Assembly: GCA_023374025.1 (NCBI GenBank)
Contig: SIJG01000026.1
Coordinates: forward strand, 410,018-474,017
Origin: Heterodera schachtii
Taxonomy: Eukaryota; Nematoda; Chromadorea; Rhabditida; Heteroderidae
Reading direction: 5' to 3'
DNA: 64,000 nucleotides
Notes under the pieces: generated by a model
Seen by the model: only the letters and a program-made list of their open reading frames with translations
Databases searched by the model: none
What the model was told of the DNA's origin: nothing
Translations under genes and position numbers: made by a program
Shown: piece by piece, positions 54,254-64,000 of the stretch
How the letters are laid out: the number at the start of each line of letters is the position of its first letter
Position numbering within the stretch: the stretch's first letter is position 1

Positions 54254-54970
54254 TTTTAGTAATAACTCTAAATAATGAGCAGCGAAATAAATAAAACAAA
54301 ATTACGAGGGGAAATTTAAACTTTTTGGACAAATTCATTCTACCGGTCTTTTTTTTCTTTACATAGACAGAGGCGGGAAACACGAGGTAAGGGAAAGAAC
54401 GCGGGGGCAAACTGAAAGGTGCTGTTAGTTTTCGAGTGTTTGTTTCGAAAGTTATTGATTTCAACAGTAAACTTTTTTTAAAAACTTGTCCTAGCTGGTA
54501 CAAGTCTAGTTAAATTTTGAAAACTAAATGATAAGCACAGGCTCTTATATATTGTAGAGGGGTTTTGCGATTTTTTAATTCTACTACAAGAGCATGCAGG
54601 TTCGCATCTTGGCACTAAAACCCGTCATTTGTTAGCAGGACTTTTCCATGCAAATCAAGAATCAAATCTGGGAAATTTGTTGGGTTTTTGATTGCCTCAA
54701 GAAATTTTTGTATAGAAATAGTCAAAGCGACGATATATCCTTTGATAAAAAATTCATTTATTCATTATTACTTTAATTATAAATTTGTATATGCTAATTG
54801 CATATTAATATTAATTCATATGATATAAATTATATTTAAAAAATTAAAACTACAGTCGAAATCAACCAATGTCGAAAACACCTGGTACGAACTGAAACAG
54901 GAGGTGGGGGTATGTATCATGAGGGGGGTGCACTTCATTCGGGAGCAGCTCATTTCCCACCCCCGCCGTT
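54254..54970. other. Upstream/intergenic sequence
   Basis: Includes a tRNA-like T arm (gcaggttcgcatcttggc, about 54595). No gene recognised. Confidence 0.4.
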
Positions 54971-55305
54971 CCACACCCCCCCCCCGTCCATACAGTTCCC
55001 CCACGGTTCGGTTCATCCACCTGAGAAATTTAAAAAATTTACTAACTAAGAAAAAATAGATAGTTTTTTATAAGAAAATTCTAAAAAAAAAATTTTGAAA
55101 AATTTTAAGCGTTTTTTTGGAAAAATTTTTTGAAAAATCTTAGTAATTCACCATAAAACTTTCTCAAAAAATTTTTCTTAGAATTTTCTTATAAAAAGCT
55201 AGCTATTTTTTTCTTATAATATTTCTAAGTTAGTAAAAAAATTTTTATTTCTCGGGGGGAGCTGAACCGGGCGGTGAACTGGACGGGGTAAACGGCGGGG
55301 GGGGG
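54970..55305. repeat. Fold-back repeat, about 330 bp
   Basis: Left: acagttcccccacggttcggttca...gagaaattt...ttactaac. Right: gttagtaaa...atttctcgggggg...ctgaaccgggcggtgaactg. The inner part holds inverted ttttttataagaaaattcta. Confidence 0.7.
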
Positions 55306-56260
55306 GGACGTTGGAGGGCAACCGCTTCAATAAAAAATGTCCCCATGGCCCTTGAGATGATCGCTCAAATTTTAATAAAAATTTAAATCAAAAACATTGA
55401 ATTAATTTGCAAATAATGAAGAAATAAAAAAATTTGAAGGATAAATTTTATTGGTATGAGAAAAAAACTCCGTTAGGTTTTTGAGATGCCCAAATTGAGA
55501 AAGATAATCGGGGAAATATAAACAAACAAAAAAAGCTCGATTTCGATTACATAATATATAATTGAATTATTACTAATATGTATAAAAGGAAAAGTAAAAT
55601 AAATAAATATTTAAATGGGGAAATTAAGACGAAAACCCTTCACAAAAACAAAATTAAAGGATAAAACACCGGGCTCCCATTCGTCCTTGAATGGCAAGGA
55701 TTTACTTGAAGTTGGACCCTCCCATCTGAAAATATTTTGCTATATCAATAATCTAAATATAGTAATTTAATGGTTAAAAAATTAAGGAAATTTGAAACTG
55801 GAAATCGAAATTCCGAGCTCAAATCAATAGAAAATAAAAATTAATTTTACCCAAAAGCTCAATCAAATAAAAATATGAACTGTGGTAAATTGTGTCAAAG
55901 GTACCAAACCTTTTAAAACCAAACTGTTTTCCAGATGATCTAGATTAGAGCCCGGTAAAAAATAATTTACGGGAGCTGGAATCAGAATTCTTACGAGAAC
56001 GGGAGTCCCGGGCGGGATTGGGAGTAATTCGAAAATTTAATTAAAAACTCACAAAAATAATTTAATGCACAAATTTGAAGGACAATCCTTTTATTAAAAA
56101 AATATACAGAAAAATTAATAAGGAGAAACTAAAAAAACAATTTTAGGGTCGAAAATCAGAAAAATTTTTCAAATTGCTTCAAATAATTATTTTTACATTT
56201 TATTCTAAAAAAAAATCATTAACTTTATATTTTCGACTCCGTTTATTAATGTTGACAACT
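55306..56260. other. Intergenic, no gene recognised
   Basis: AT-rich; a cggga-word repeat relative lies at 55975-56030. Confidence 0.45.
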
Positions 56261-56264
56261 TTTT

Positions 56265-56345
56265 GCGGCGTATTTTTTGAAAAAAACTTTTTCGGGACCA
56301 AAGGGAGGAGGAAGGAGGCCGGCGGTGCCGATAGGCGCCATCGGG
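56265..56345. repeat. Stem-loop module with leader
   Basis: Leader gcggcgtattttttgaaaaaaactttttcgggacc, then GGCGGTGCC-GATA-GGCGCCATC (56321-56342). Confidence 0.7.
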
Positions 56346-57477
56346 AAAACTGAATAGTTGAATACAATACATTGTCAAATTTTGTCGAAAAAATGACTAA
56401 TTTTTGCACATTTTAGCCAGTTTTTTAAGAAAATCAAGGATTTTAAGGGTCCGGTGGTGCCGGGAAAATTTTTTTTTTTTTAATTTATATATCAGATAAA
56501 TGGAAATATTTAATGCAATAAGAAGAGATAATGAAAAAATATGGGATGGTTCACTTAATATGATGAGGTGGAGAAGGCATAAAAAATAAATCAAGGCAAA
56601 AGGATGACCCAATAAAGATACAATTGAATTGATTATCTCTCCCCACCCCATTTTTTATATTTTTATCCCAAAAATGAGCGAAATGCTGACCCAAAAATAT
56701 GGGAGAGATTTTCTCAACCGGAATGGTATCAAAATGTGCAATTTCTATAGAATTGTACAAAATTAGGAGGATTGCCTCCTCTTGTCGAAGTGGGGAAATG
56801 TCGGGGGCACTGGGTCGGGGTTAACCAAACTGGTCGAATTTCTGAGACCAAATTTAGGTTTTATCTCAATTCTAAAGAGAATTAATGAAGGATTTTAGAA
56901 TTTGGGCATTAAATAGGGAAAAGCGAACCACATTTTATAATAAAGATTTAGGCGCTACCTAGACATCTGTTTTTATTAATCCCGACTTCCTAAACTAAAT
57001 TTGAACAAAAGAAAGTTCAAAAAAATCTGGTCTTGGACTTTTTGTTGGGTTTTCCAGGTTCGTGATCAGAAACCCCAAAATCCCGAGAACATGTTTTCAT
57101 GAGTTATCGCAAAAATTTACAAATTAAAAGAATGGTCAAATCTAAACTAAATAAATTTTAAAGAAAATTAATATATAATTTTATTATTTTTCAAATTCAA
57201 GCAAGAAATAAAGAAAAATAAAAATAACTGTTGGAAGCAATTTGAAAAAGTTCCTTATTTTTTTGACTCCATACTCTGATTTGTTGACCTTGATTTTCTA
57301 ATTTTTAAATAATTTTGGTCCGACCCCTGGTTAAATTGGAAAAGGATAACCCGGAATTTTACTCACAACTTTAGTTTTTTTTATAATCCATATTATTTTA
57401 TCATATTAATAGCTAAATTACGATTTTCATAATAGATTGGCATGCTCATACCAGTGGTTAAGCATTTGTTAATTACG
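56346..57477. other. Intergenic, no gene recognised
   Basis: AT-rich; an isolated ggtccggtggtgccgggaaaa (about 56450) may be half of another stem-loop module. Confidence 0.45.
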
Positions 57478-57688
57478 GGTGAGGACGCGGATGTTTATTT
57501 TTAGTTGGGGGACGGATACGGAAATTAGGCAAGTATTTAAAATGAAAATTAATTTATTAAATAAAAATTTATAATTTTTTTTGTTTGTTTTTATTTTAAA
57601 TCTTCTTTAGTTTTTGCCAGCTCATAAACTGATTTTGAAGCACGCTTCCGACGTGTTTGAGGCAATGTTCCGTTATGACGGCAAATAA
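57478..57688 (+). pseudogene. BTB/POZ domain fragment
   Basis: The first part reads GEDADVYF, a TAG (57502-57504), then LGDGYGN. A spacer of about 80 bp ends at acceptor tcttctttag, and the frame resumes LPAHKLILKHASDVFEAMFR YDGK before TAA (57686-57688). D-V-F...AHKLIL-x-ASDVFEAMF is the core of a BTB/POZ domain, a dimerisation and Cul3-adaptor module expanded in cyst nematodes. Two stops and the short length show a dead fragment. Confidence 0.7.
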
Positions 57689-58263
57689 GAAAAAGCGGTA
57701 TTCGGCAAAAAAATAAATGTAATTAATTCATTAGCGTTAAACGGACTGTTTCTGGGTCCAGGTGTGTTTTTCTTGTATCCAGTACAGGAAATCAGCAAAC
57801 TGCATTTTTTTCCTGATCCTTGCATTACTTATACAATATCTCAGTCCTGATCGACCCTTCTTTGCAAGTTATTGTTTCTTATTTTTGAAGAGTTTCCGAT
57901 TTTTAAAATTATTCTTTAATTTTTAGTTATATAATTTCAATGATTTTAAATTACAATTAAATATAACAAAATTAAGTTACGTGTTTTGCTACATAAAAAG
58001 CATTAAGCAAAAATTTTATTTGCCTTTTTTGTGCCTATTTAATTCTATTTTGCGACTTTTTTCTCTTAAAAAATGAATCCCTTGTTATGGCACAACTAAC
58101 AAATGACAATTTTTTTTTTAAATTTTTAATATATTTTTTAAACCTTTTATTAAAGCGGCTTTACTATCTAAAGTAATATATAATAATTTTTGCTTTGAGA
58201 ATTGTCCTTTATTTTTGCTAGGCTTTTGGGACGAAGCACAAATCACAGAAAACGAGTCACAAG

Positions 58264-59998
58264 CAGGGCTGGACGCAATTACGGATTACGGAAATACGGC
58301 CTTTTTGGAGTTACGGATTACGGGTTACGGATTTTTGGGATTTTCCGTAATTTTGATCCGTAATTGGCTTTTTGGGATTATTTTTCGAGACGATTTCCTG
58401 CAAGATTATTTTTTAGAAAATGAATTTTTTTTTCTATTTTTATTAAAAGGCCCATATTTCGATTTGATCTGACTTATTCTTGGTAATTTGTAGTATTATT
58501 AACATACATAAAAGTGGGGCGGGAGGCTAGCAAAGGGGAAAAGAGTAGAAATGCCTAAAAATTTGGCTATTTTTTAACAAAATTCTGAAAAATTTTCCTC
58601 GGCGATGCATATCGGCACCGCCCGCCCCAAAAACTCTTAATTATTTTGAAATATTAGCTCCAAATCTTAATCATTTTTAGACAAAATCTTATAGCAAATT
58701 GCATTAAAATTTTCAAAAATTTTCCGGAGGCGCCTTTCGGCGCCGCCTGACCCCCCCCCCCCCCCCCCCTCATGTTCCCCAGTTTTTTGGACATGCCGCG
58801 AAAAAGCTATTTTGGGATTTTCACCTCAAAAAAACGGATTTGCGGACGGACATTTGCGGACAATTTCGGGAAAAAATAAAAAAATATTCTTAAAAAATTA
58901 AAAAAAAATTCTGAAAACGTGGAATGGAAACAGCAAAACAAAATAAAAATTTCTTTTTGGCTTTAAAGGTATCATATTTTATTTTTACAGTTTCACTCTG
59001 TCGGTTGAGAGTGCTTTCTTTATTTTTAGAAAAAACAATTATTTTTTCTATTTGACCAAGTTTTTGACCTCCCCCCCAACATTTTAAAAGATTTAGCTTT
59101 TTATATAATTCTTGTCGTGGAATTTTATATCAGCTCCCCGACTTTTTTTCCCAGATAGTAGGGGATAACCCTAGATAAATCGTTCAATTGGATAGCATTT
59201 CGAGATCCCAAAAATTTTCGGAAAGGAAAACCGAAATTCCAAGGCCCAAAAATTACGGGAATCTGATGTTGGAAATCGGGATTTCGTGCAGAAATTGATC
59301 TTTGAATATGGACCTCCAAATTGATAAAAATGAGTGCTCTGGGATTATTCTCTCTAAAATTTTATTTAAAAAAATGAAAATTATAGAGTTTTTTATTTAT
59401 ATCAATTTTAAGACCTTTCTGTCTTCTATCGAAAACATTTTGTTTCAGAAAAAAATTGTCTTTTTTTTAACAAAGACATTGTTGTTAAGCAAGCTGCCAA
59501 AGTGGGGAAAAGCACATTTTTTGACCCATGTTACAATTGGTCAAAATTGGCACTTAAAGTTTGAAATGTGTAAAACCGAATGGACTAATTTACAAACTGA
59601 TAATTTTAAATAGTGAAAGTATTTGTTCGTGATTAAGCATAAAATTAGAAGAAACGTACTGGTGAGTCCAAATTTTGCATTCCATTTTTTTTAAAAAATT
59701 TTAAGAATATTTCTTATTTTTTCCCAAAATTGTCCGCAAATGTCCGTCCGCAAATGTCTGGACGCGAACATGCAGATCTTTTATTCTGATCATAAATTAA
59801 TCTTAACAATTTTTAGATTAGGTTTTTTTAAATTTAAAAATTAATTAGAAAATTTTTTTTTGAAAATTACGTATTACGCCAAATTACGGCTTTTTTGGAC
59901 CTCCGTAATTACGGATTACGGATGGCCGTAACTGAGAAAATTGCGGCAATTACGGATTACGGATTCCGTAATTGCAAATCCAGTTGCGTCCAGCCCTG
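58264..59998. mobile_element. hAT-like element, 1.74 kb, non-autonomous
   Basis: Terminal inverted repeat CAGGGCTGGACGCAA at 58264, with its reverse complement ending CAGCCCTG at 59998. Perfect 8-bp target duplication GTCACAAG (58256-58263, 59999-60006). Subterminal arrays of attacgga words occupy both ends. Nested inside are two stem-loop modules in reverse orientation (about 58601-58624 and 58726-58747) and a fold-back element (about 58835-59755; gcggacggacatttgcggac mirrored). No transposase. It inserted about 45 bp beyond the collagen poly(A) signal. Confidence 0.85.
58835..59755. repeat. Fold-back element nested in the hAT-like element
   Basis: gcggacggacatttgcggac followed by aatttcgggaaaaaat is mirrored by attttttcccaaaattg and tccgcaaatgtccgtccgc; about 60-bp arms. 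Confidence 0.7.
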
Positions 59999-60051
59999 GT
60001 CACAAGACTAAGATGGACAATTTTTGAAAGGCTCTTTTTGATAAATTCATT

Positions 60052-60057
60052 TTTATT
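60052..60057 (-). terminator. Polyadenylation signal AATAAA for the collagen gene
   Basis: Minus-strand AATAAA about 225 nt after the collagen stop codon. Confidence 0.45.
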
Positions 60058-60281
60058 TGTTGCTGATTTTTTGCTATTTGGCATAGCGGCAATTACAAAG
60101 AGAAACAATTAAGAGGGGGGGGGGGGGGGGGGGGAATTTGGGCGAATTAGAAAAGCTAAACAAAATAAAAAGAAGGAAAAGAAAGGCAGTGGGAAATGGG
60201 GACGGAGAAGGGCACGGGGGGAGGGGAGGGCAATCGCTGATGTGTTTCTGCTTTTTCTTCCGCTGATCAGAATAGCTTTTC

Positions 60282-61322
60282 TCAACGTCTTCGCGTGCCG
60301 TCCTCGAAGAACACTCCGCCGTCCACGGCACAGTATTTGGGACAGATTCCGCGCTCTCCGGGGTTGCCAGGCTGTCCGGGTTGGCCGGGCTGGCCCGGTG
60401 CTCCGCCGTTGCCTGGCTGTCCTGGGCCTCCGGGAGGTCCCTTCGGGCCGGGCTGTCCAGACGCGCCGGGCTGTCCAGGGGCTCCAGGCTGACCGGGCTG
60501 TCCGGGTGCACCAGCCTCTCCTGAAACAGGATTAAGTCCATTGAAAATAAGCGAATGTCGGTCTACCAGGTGGGCCTGGAGGAGGAGGCTCCGTCTGCGG
60601 TGGGCTGGCAGGTTGTCCGGGCTGTCCAGGCGCTCCGGGCTGTCCGGGTTGGCCAGGCTGGCCACTGGGGCCAGGTGGGCCGGGCTCTCCCGGTTGCGGC
60701 TGTCCTCCTCCGGTACCAGGTTGACCGGGTGATCCAGGCGCTCCCGGGGGTCCCGGTGGGCCATTGTTTCCGGGCTGACCGCCAGGGCACGGGGTGCATG
60801 GAGGCTGAACATGTAAATTATTAATACACATTAGAGGACAATTTCCGGAACTCGAGACTGAACCCCCATTTACCGGGTGCACTTGCTCGCAAGGCGTCTG
60901 CGGGGTTTGTCCGGGCTGTCCTGGTGAGCCGGGTGCTCCCGGATTTCCGGGTCGTCCAGGCTGTCCAGGTTGGCCGGGCTGGCCTTGGGCACCGCCGGAG
61001 CAACACTCTTGGCAGCTACCGTATGCGCTACGCGCCGTACGGTTTCCGGCGACCAGCAGAGGCAGCCCCTTCAGCTGACTGACTTCGGACCAAATGTCTT
61101 TGGCATTGTGCTGAAAATGGCACTTTTAGCACTTCAAATTTGTGCCGGATTCTTTGCCTGGCATGAGCTGAGCTCAGAGTCCATTTTCATGCCCACGTTC
61201 GACACGTAACTCTTCAGCATTGGCAGTGTCAAGCACACCGACAAAAGTGAGATGATGGAGAAAGAAACCGTCGTGTAAGCCACGAAACGGTAAGCTTTGA
61301 CACGCCCTTCGAAGTCGGCCAT
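60282..61322 (-). CDS. Cuticle collagen, four exons, complete
   Basis: Structural collagen of the nematode exoskeleton, secreted by the hypodermis. Exons 61158-61322, 60874-61110, 60567-60804 and 60282-60520 give 879 nt, 292 residues, with all phases matching. Residues about 13-33 (YTTVSFSIISLLSVCLTLPM) form the signal/anchor helix of the N-terminal collagen domain. DIWSEV follows, then an RTAR cleavage site (79-82) before processing-type collagens. Gly-X-Y blocks are rich in GQP and separated by Cys clusters (CQECC, CEQ, PPCTPCPGG). The tail GICPKYCAVDGGVFFEDGTR is the classic cuticle collagen C-terminus. The first intron (46 nt) uses a GC donor (CAG|GCAAAG) with a normal TTTTCAG acceptor. 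An acceptor-like aacttag 6 nt before the ATG could serve trans-splicing. Confidence 0.95.
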
Positions 61323-61800
61323 TTTTTGCTAAGTTTTCTACCTGAAGCGCCAGGGGAGGGATTGTTAATTAGTTGGGACAATGCTTAAAAGTAAACAAAT
61401 GGTGAAAGGAACGAAGCGGTGTGCCCAAAAGAATGAGGAAAGGAATGAAGTTTTATTGAGCACTTTTAGGATGTTTAAGGGAATAGAATTTTGTAATAAT
61501 TGCTTCTTGACGGGCAGGCTGATTGTTTGTTCTAATTCAAGAAAGGCCAATTTATAGGGGGCCGTTATGGAAGGAATGGGGCCAAAGTGCCCTTTTTGGG
61601 GTGCAATTAGCAATTAGAACCATATTCAATTAGTGAGACGGCAGCCAAACCTGATGAAAAGACAGGATAATTAATTAATGATAATTTTTGGGGGATACTG
61701 ATATATAAAGTCAAACTTTTGGTTTCAATAGTGGGGCTCAAGTTACTAATTGGAATATGAAGAGTATTCAATTCTAATTAGTGGTGATGATGGGGTGGAG
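61323..61800. other. Collagen upstream region
   Basis: AT-rich, no clear TATA box; no gene recognised. Confidence 0.4.
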
Positions 61801-61805
61801 GAAGC

Positions 61806-62087
61806 TCAATTTATAGGGGTGTCGCTGTGGGATGGGGCCGGGTGTACCATTTTTTTACGGCACATAACAAATGGCCTCAGGCGCGGGGAACGGGCGGAGG
61901 GGGGGGGGGGGGGGGAGGCGTGCCCAACGGGGCCCGGCCCGACGTTTCGTTTCGGTAGCTGTTCCTTCTGCTGATCACACAATTCGTCCGTCGTTTCGTC
62001 TCCCCACCACCAATTTTTTTGGGGGGTGTCACTTTCGATCGGTGCTGTGTTCACAATTTTTTTTTTGTTCTTCCCAGCCTCCGTCAT
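61806..62087 (-). CDS. Possible first exon, unidentified
   Basis: Minus ATG at 62085-62087 reading MTEAGKNKKKIVNTAPIESD, WWWGDETTDELCDQQKEQLP, a Pro/Ser tract, then VMCRKKMVHPAPSHSDTPIN to a stop. The start is plausible, but the middle runs through a long C/G homopolymer whose length (and so frame) is unreliable. Low confidence. Confidence 0.25.
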   Translation of the reverse strand: MTEAGKNKKKIVNTAPIESDTPQKNWWWGDETTDELCDQQKEQLPKRNVGPGPVGHASPPPPPSARSPRLRPFVMCRKKMVHPAPSHSDTPIN

Positions 62088-62252
62088 ATTTCATTGTTTG
62101 TTTGTTTGTTTGTTTTTTCTCGCGCACTTCCAATTAACTTTCGATCGCAACAAGTCGCGCCGTCCCCCGCCGACGGGGCCAAAACTCGACCCAAAACGGA
62201 CGGACAAATTTTGTTGCTCGTTTGACGATGGTTTTTTGGCGAAAAAAACGGG

Positions 62253-62614
62253 GCTAGGTCGTTTCGTAAAACTGCCATTTTTACACTTTTTTCGAGAAAA
62301 ATTTGTCATAACTTTTCTTAAACATAACCAAATTAAATAATTATTTGATATTATATGATAACTTTTTATGCTCAATTAGCATAAAAAAATTTCAGAAAAC
62401 TTCATTTTAGTTTTCATAAAATTCTGACCAAAAATTAAAAAAAATAAACATAACATTTGAAAACTTAGTGAAATATTCCGAAAATTAATAGATATTCATG
62501 TTTATATCATACGATAACAAGATTATTTTTTTGTTGTTTGTGTTTAAGAAAAGTTATGATGGATTTTTCTCGAAAAATCTGTAAAATTGGCAGTTTTTTA
62601 TGAAACGACCTAGC
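62253..62614. mobile_element. Fold-back MITE, about 360 bp
   Basis: CTAGGTCGTTTCGTAAAACTG at the left mirrored by cagttttttatgaaacgacctag. Inner arms ctcgagaaaaat..tcataacttttcttaaaca are mirrored too. The end ctaggtcgtt is shared with the MITE at 8320. Confidence 0.7.
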
Positions 62615-63600
62615 ACGGAAAAAACGAGGAAGGACGACAACGACAACAATATGTTAAAAACCGCCTAAAGTGCCCCAAAAAAGTCTTGCCCCAAAGAGGC
62701 AAAAATTGGGAATATTCAATTTTCTAAATAAAGGATACAACAAATTCCCTTATAATTTATTTTTTTCTATAGCTCATTTCATGCTCTATCAGATGCTGAA
62801 ATACATTTTTTATTTAAAGTAAAATTGAAGGTGCTACGATTTGTACATAAGAAGTTATAATTGGTTGAAAAATTGGAGAACTCAAAAGTGATCAGTTTTT
62901 AATTATTTTCCCTTGAAATACGGTAAAAGGGTAAAACAGTGATTTTTTTATAATCATCAAAATTCAACCATGTATAACTTTTTATGTATATTTCGTAGCA
63001 CCTTCATTCCTTAAGCAATTCGATAGCAAATTTTGTGCTCATTTCAATGATTCTATTAAAAATTTCCAATAAATATTTCCTAACCTTCTAGGAATTTTTT
63101 TAAGAAAATTACCCAAATTTTCAGTGTGTCTTTGATTTGGGTGCCAATTTACGGAACCCGTCAGTTGGGCCCCAGCATGTTTTTCCACTATAGCTTTTTT
63201 CTTTGGCATCCAAATCCAACAATCTTGGTATCGTTCGAAAGCCCTTCACTGCTCTATTAGCCTTACAAAAAGCGAAAAGATTTTCAAGCCTTGAAAAAAT
63301 TTATTAATAAAAAATTTCATAAATTTCGACTTTTTTGCAATTTTCATGTATAACTTTTTTGGATTGTCTAATCGCGAAGCAATAGCTTAGAAAAAGCTTC
63401 TAAAAATGTTAAGCTTTCGAATGATACCAAGTTTTATATATTTGGATGACAAAGAAAAAGTTATAAAAAATTGTAAATATATTTTGTTGCGTTTTATGCC
63501 TTTTAATGCTTTTGAAGGTCCAGTCTCGAAGCCATTTGGCCACTTTAGCCCACTCAACACAATTTCTCGACGAATGTATGACCACTCGCTAAAATTTTTT
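62615..63600. other. Intergenic with one inverted repeat
   Basis: ttgaaggtgctacgatttgtacataa (about 62825) is mirrored by ttatgtatatttcgtagcaccttcatt (about 62982). No gene recognised. Confidence 0.5.
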
Positions 63601-63604
63601 AATA

Positions 63605-63690
63605 TTTTTTCTATTTTTAAAAGAAAATCTTCTTATGCTGTTGAAATTTCTATTTTTAAAAGAAAATCTTCTTATGCTGTTGAAATCGTT
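63605..63690. repeat. Tandem duplication of a 42-bp unit
   Basis: ctatttttaaaagaaaatct followed by tcttatgctgttgaaat occurs twice back to back. Confidence 0.8.
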
Positions 63691-63734
63691 TAATGTTGAA
63701 GATGACGGTTATAATTTTTTTTGCAGTTTTTAAG

Positions 63735-63920
63735 TACAGGAAAAAAACGGGTACAGGAAAAATACAGGCTCCTCGAGGCCTGGATCCAGGCATGTACCTG
63801 TATTTCCCGATTGGCCTGTACCTATTTTTTCTGTACAAAAGAACATTAAAATACAGGTACAGGTAATATACATGCTCTTCGGGGCCTGGATCCAAGACTG
63901 TCTGTACCTGTATTTTTAAA
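63735..63920. repeat. Iterated tacaggta word repeat
   Basis: tacaggta and tacctgta words in both orientations with two ggcctggatcca blocks; same style as the other word arrays in the window. Confidence 0.6.
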
Positions 63921-64000
63921 ATTTTGTTATAAAAAGCATTTTTTATAGAAAATATTAGTTAGAAACACCTAAAAGAGTATTTATTATATCTACACCATTA

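Noticed and set aside
59302..59613. A 103-residue plus frame inside the hAT-like element as its transposase
   Set aside because: Lys/Ile/Phe-rich AT-driven frame with no hAT motifs.
60242..60824. Long plus-strand frames across the collagen exons
   Set aside because: Antisense or out-of-frame readings of Gly-X-Y repeats; the minus gene has consistent phases and family motifs.

Overview
This is eukaryotic, AT-rich DNA with short phase-consistent introns (about 38-60 nt common, plus longer ones), and it looks like a nematode, probably a plant-parasitic cyst nematode (Heteroderidae). The support is a classic nematode cuticle collagen, a DUF1647-type (nematode glycosyltransferase-like) gene, and dispersed F-box and BTB gene copies of the kind strongly expanded in Globodera/Heterodera. 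The genus is my inference; no rRNA or mitochondrial marker is present.

Layout. 0-1.5 kb: two small minus-strand coding pieces. 2.1-6.1 kb: a 4.0 kb Mutator-like element (MULE) with an array-type terminal inverted repeat; it carries a decayed transposase and a second 2.1 kb MULE with a perfect 9-bp target duplication. That inner element's gene is itself split by a TA-target MITE, and a third small hAT-type element sits in the outer gene. 6-11.2 kb: repeats, including a 2.55 kb hAT-like element with 8-bp target duplication, nested insertions and a 160-bp GC-rich perfect hairpin. 11.7-14.3 kb: a nearly complete DUF1647-like gene with one nonsense codon, part of which is copied as an inverted duplication at 14.5-15.08 kb. 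15.08-26.73 kb: a satellite of about 26 copies of a 411-bp monomer, interrupted by a 1-kb homopolymer-rich block that may be an assembly artefact. 27-29.3 kb: MITEs and tRNA-like fragments. 29.3-32 kb: two paralogous minus-strand genes of unknown family. 33.4-39.2 kb: three copies of an F-box-type gene in different states of decay. 41.9-42.25 kb: one acidic/proline-rich coding exon. 43.06-48.26 kb: a complete 12-exon diphosphomevalonate decarboxylase (MVD), the best supported gene here (1203 nt, 400 aa, all splice phases agree). 48.5-57.7 kb: repeats, a caspase fragment without its catalytic segment, a tRNA-derived cluster and a BTB fragment. 58.26-60.0 kb: a 1.7 kb hAT-like element with perfect 8-bp target duplication. 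60.28-61.32 kb: a complete four-exon cuticle collagen. 61.4-64 kb: mostly fold-back repeats.

The intact genes (MVD in isoprenoid synthesis, cuticle collagen in the exoskeleton) are unrelated housekeeping/structural genes; there is no operon-like pathway. The dominant biology is transposable elements: at least six element families share one plan (short target duplication, CAG/TAG-type or array-type terminal repeats made of iterated short words). A GC-rich stem-loop module (9-bp arms around a GATA loop) recurs at least six times in good form and about five times degenerate, in otherwise different elements.
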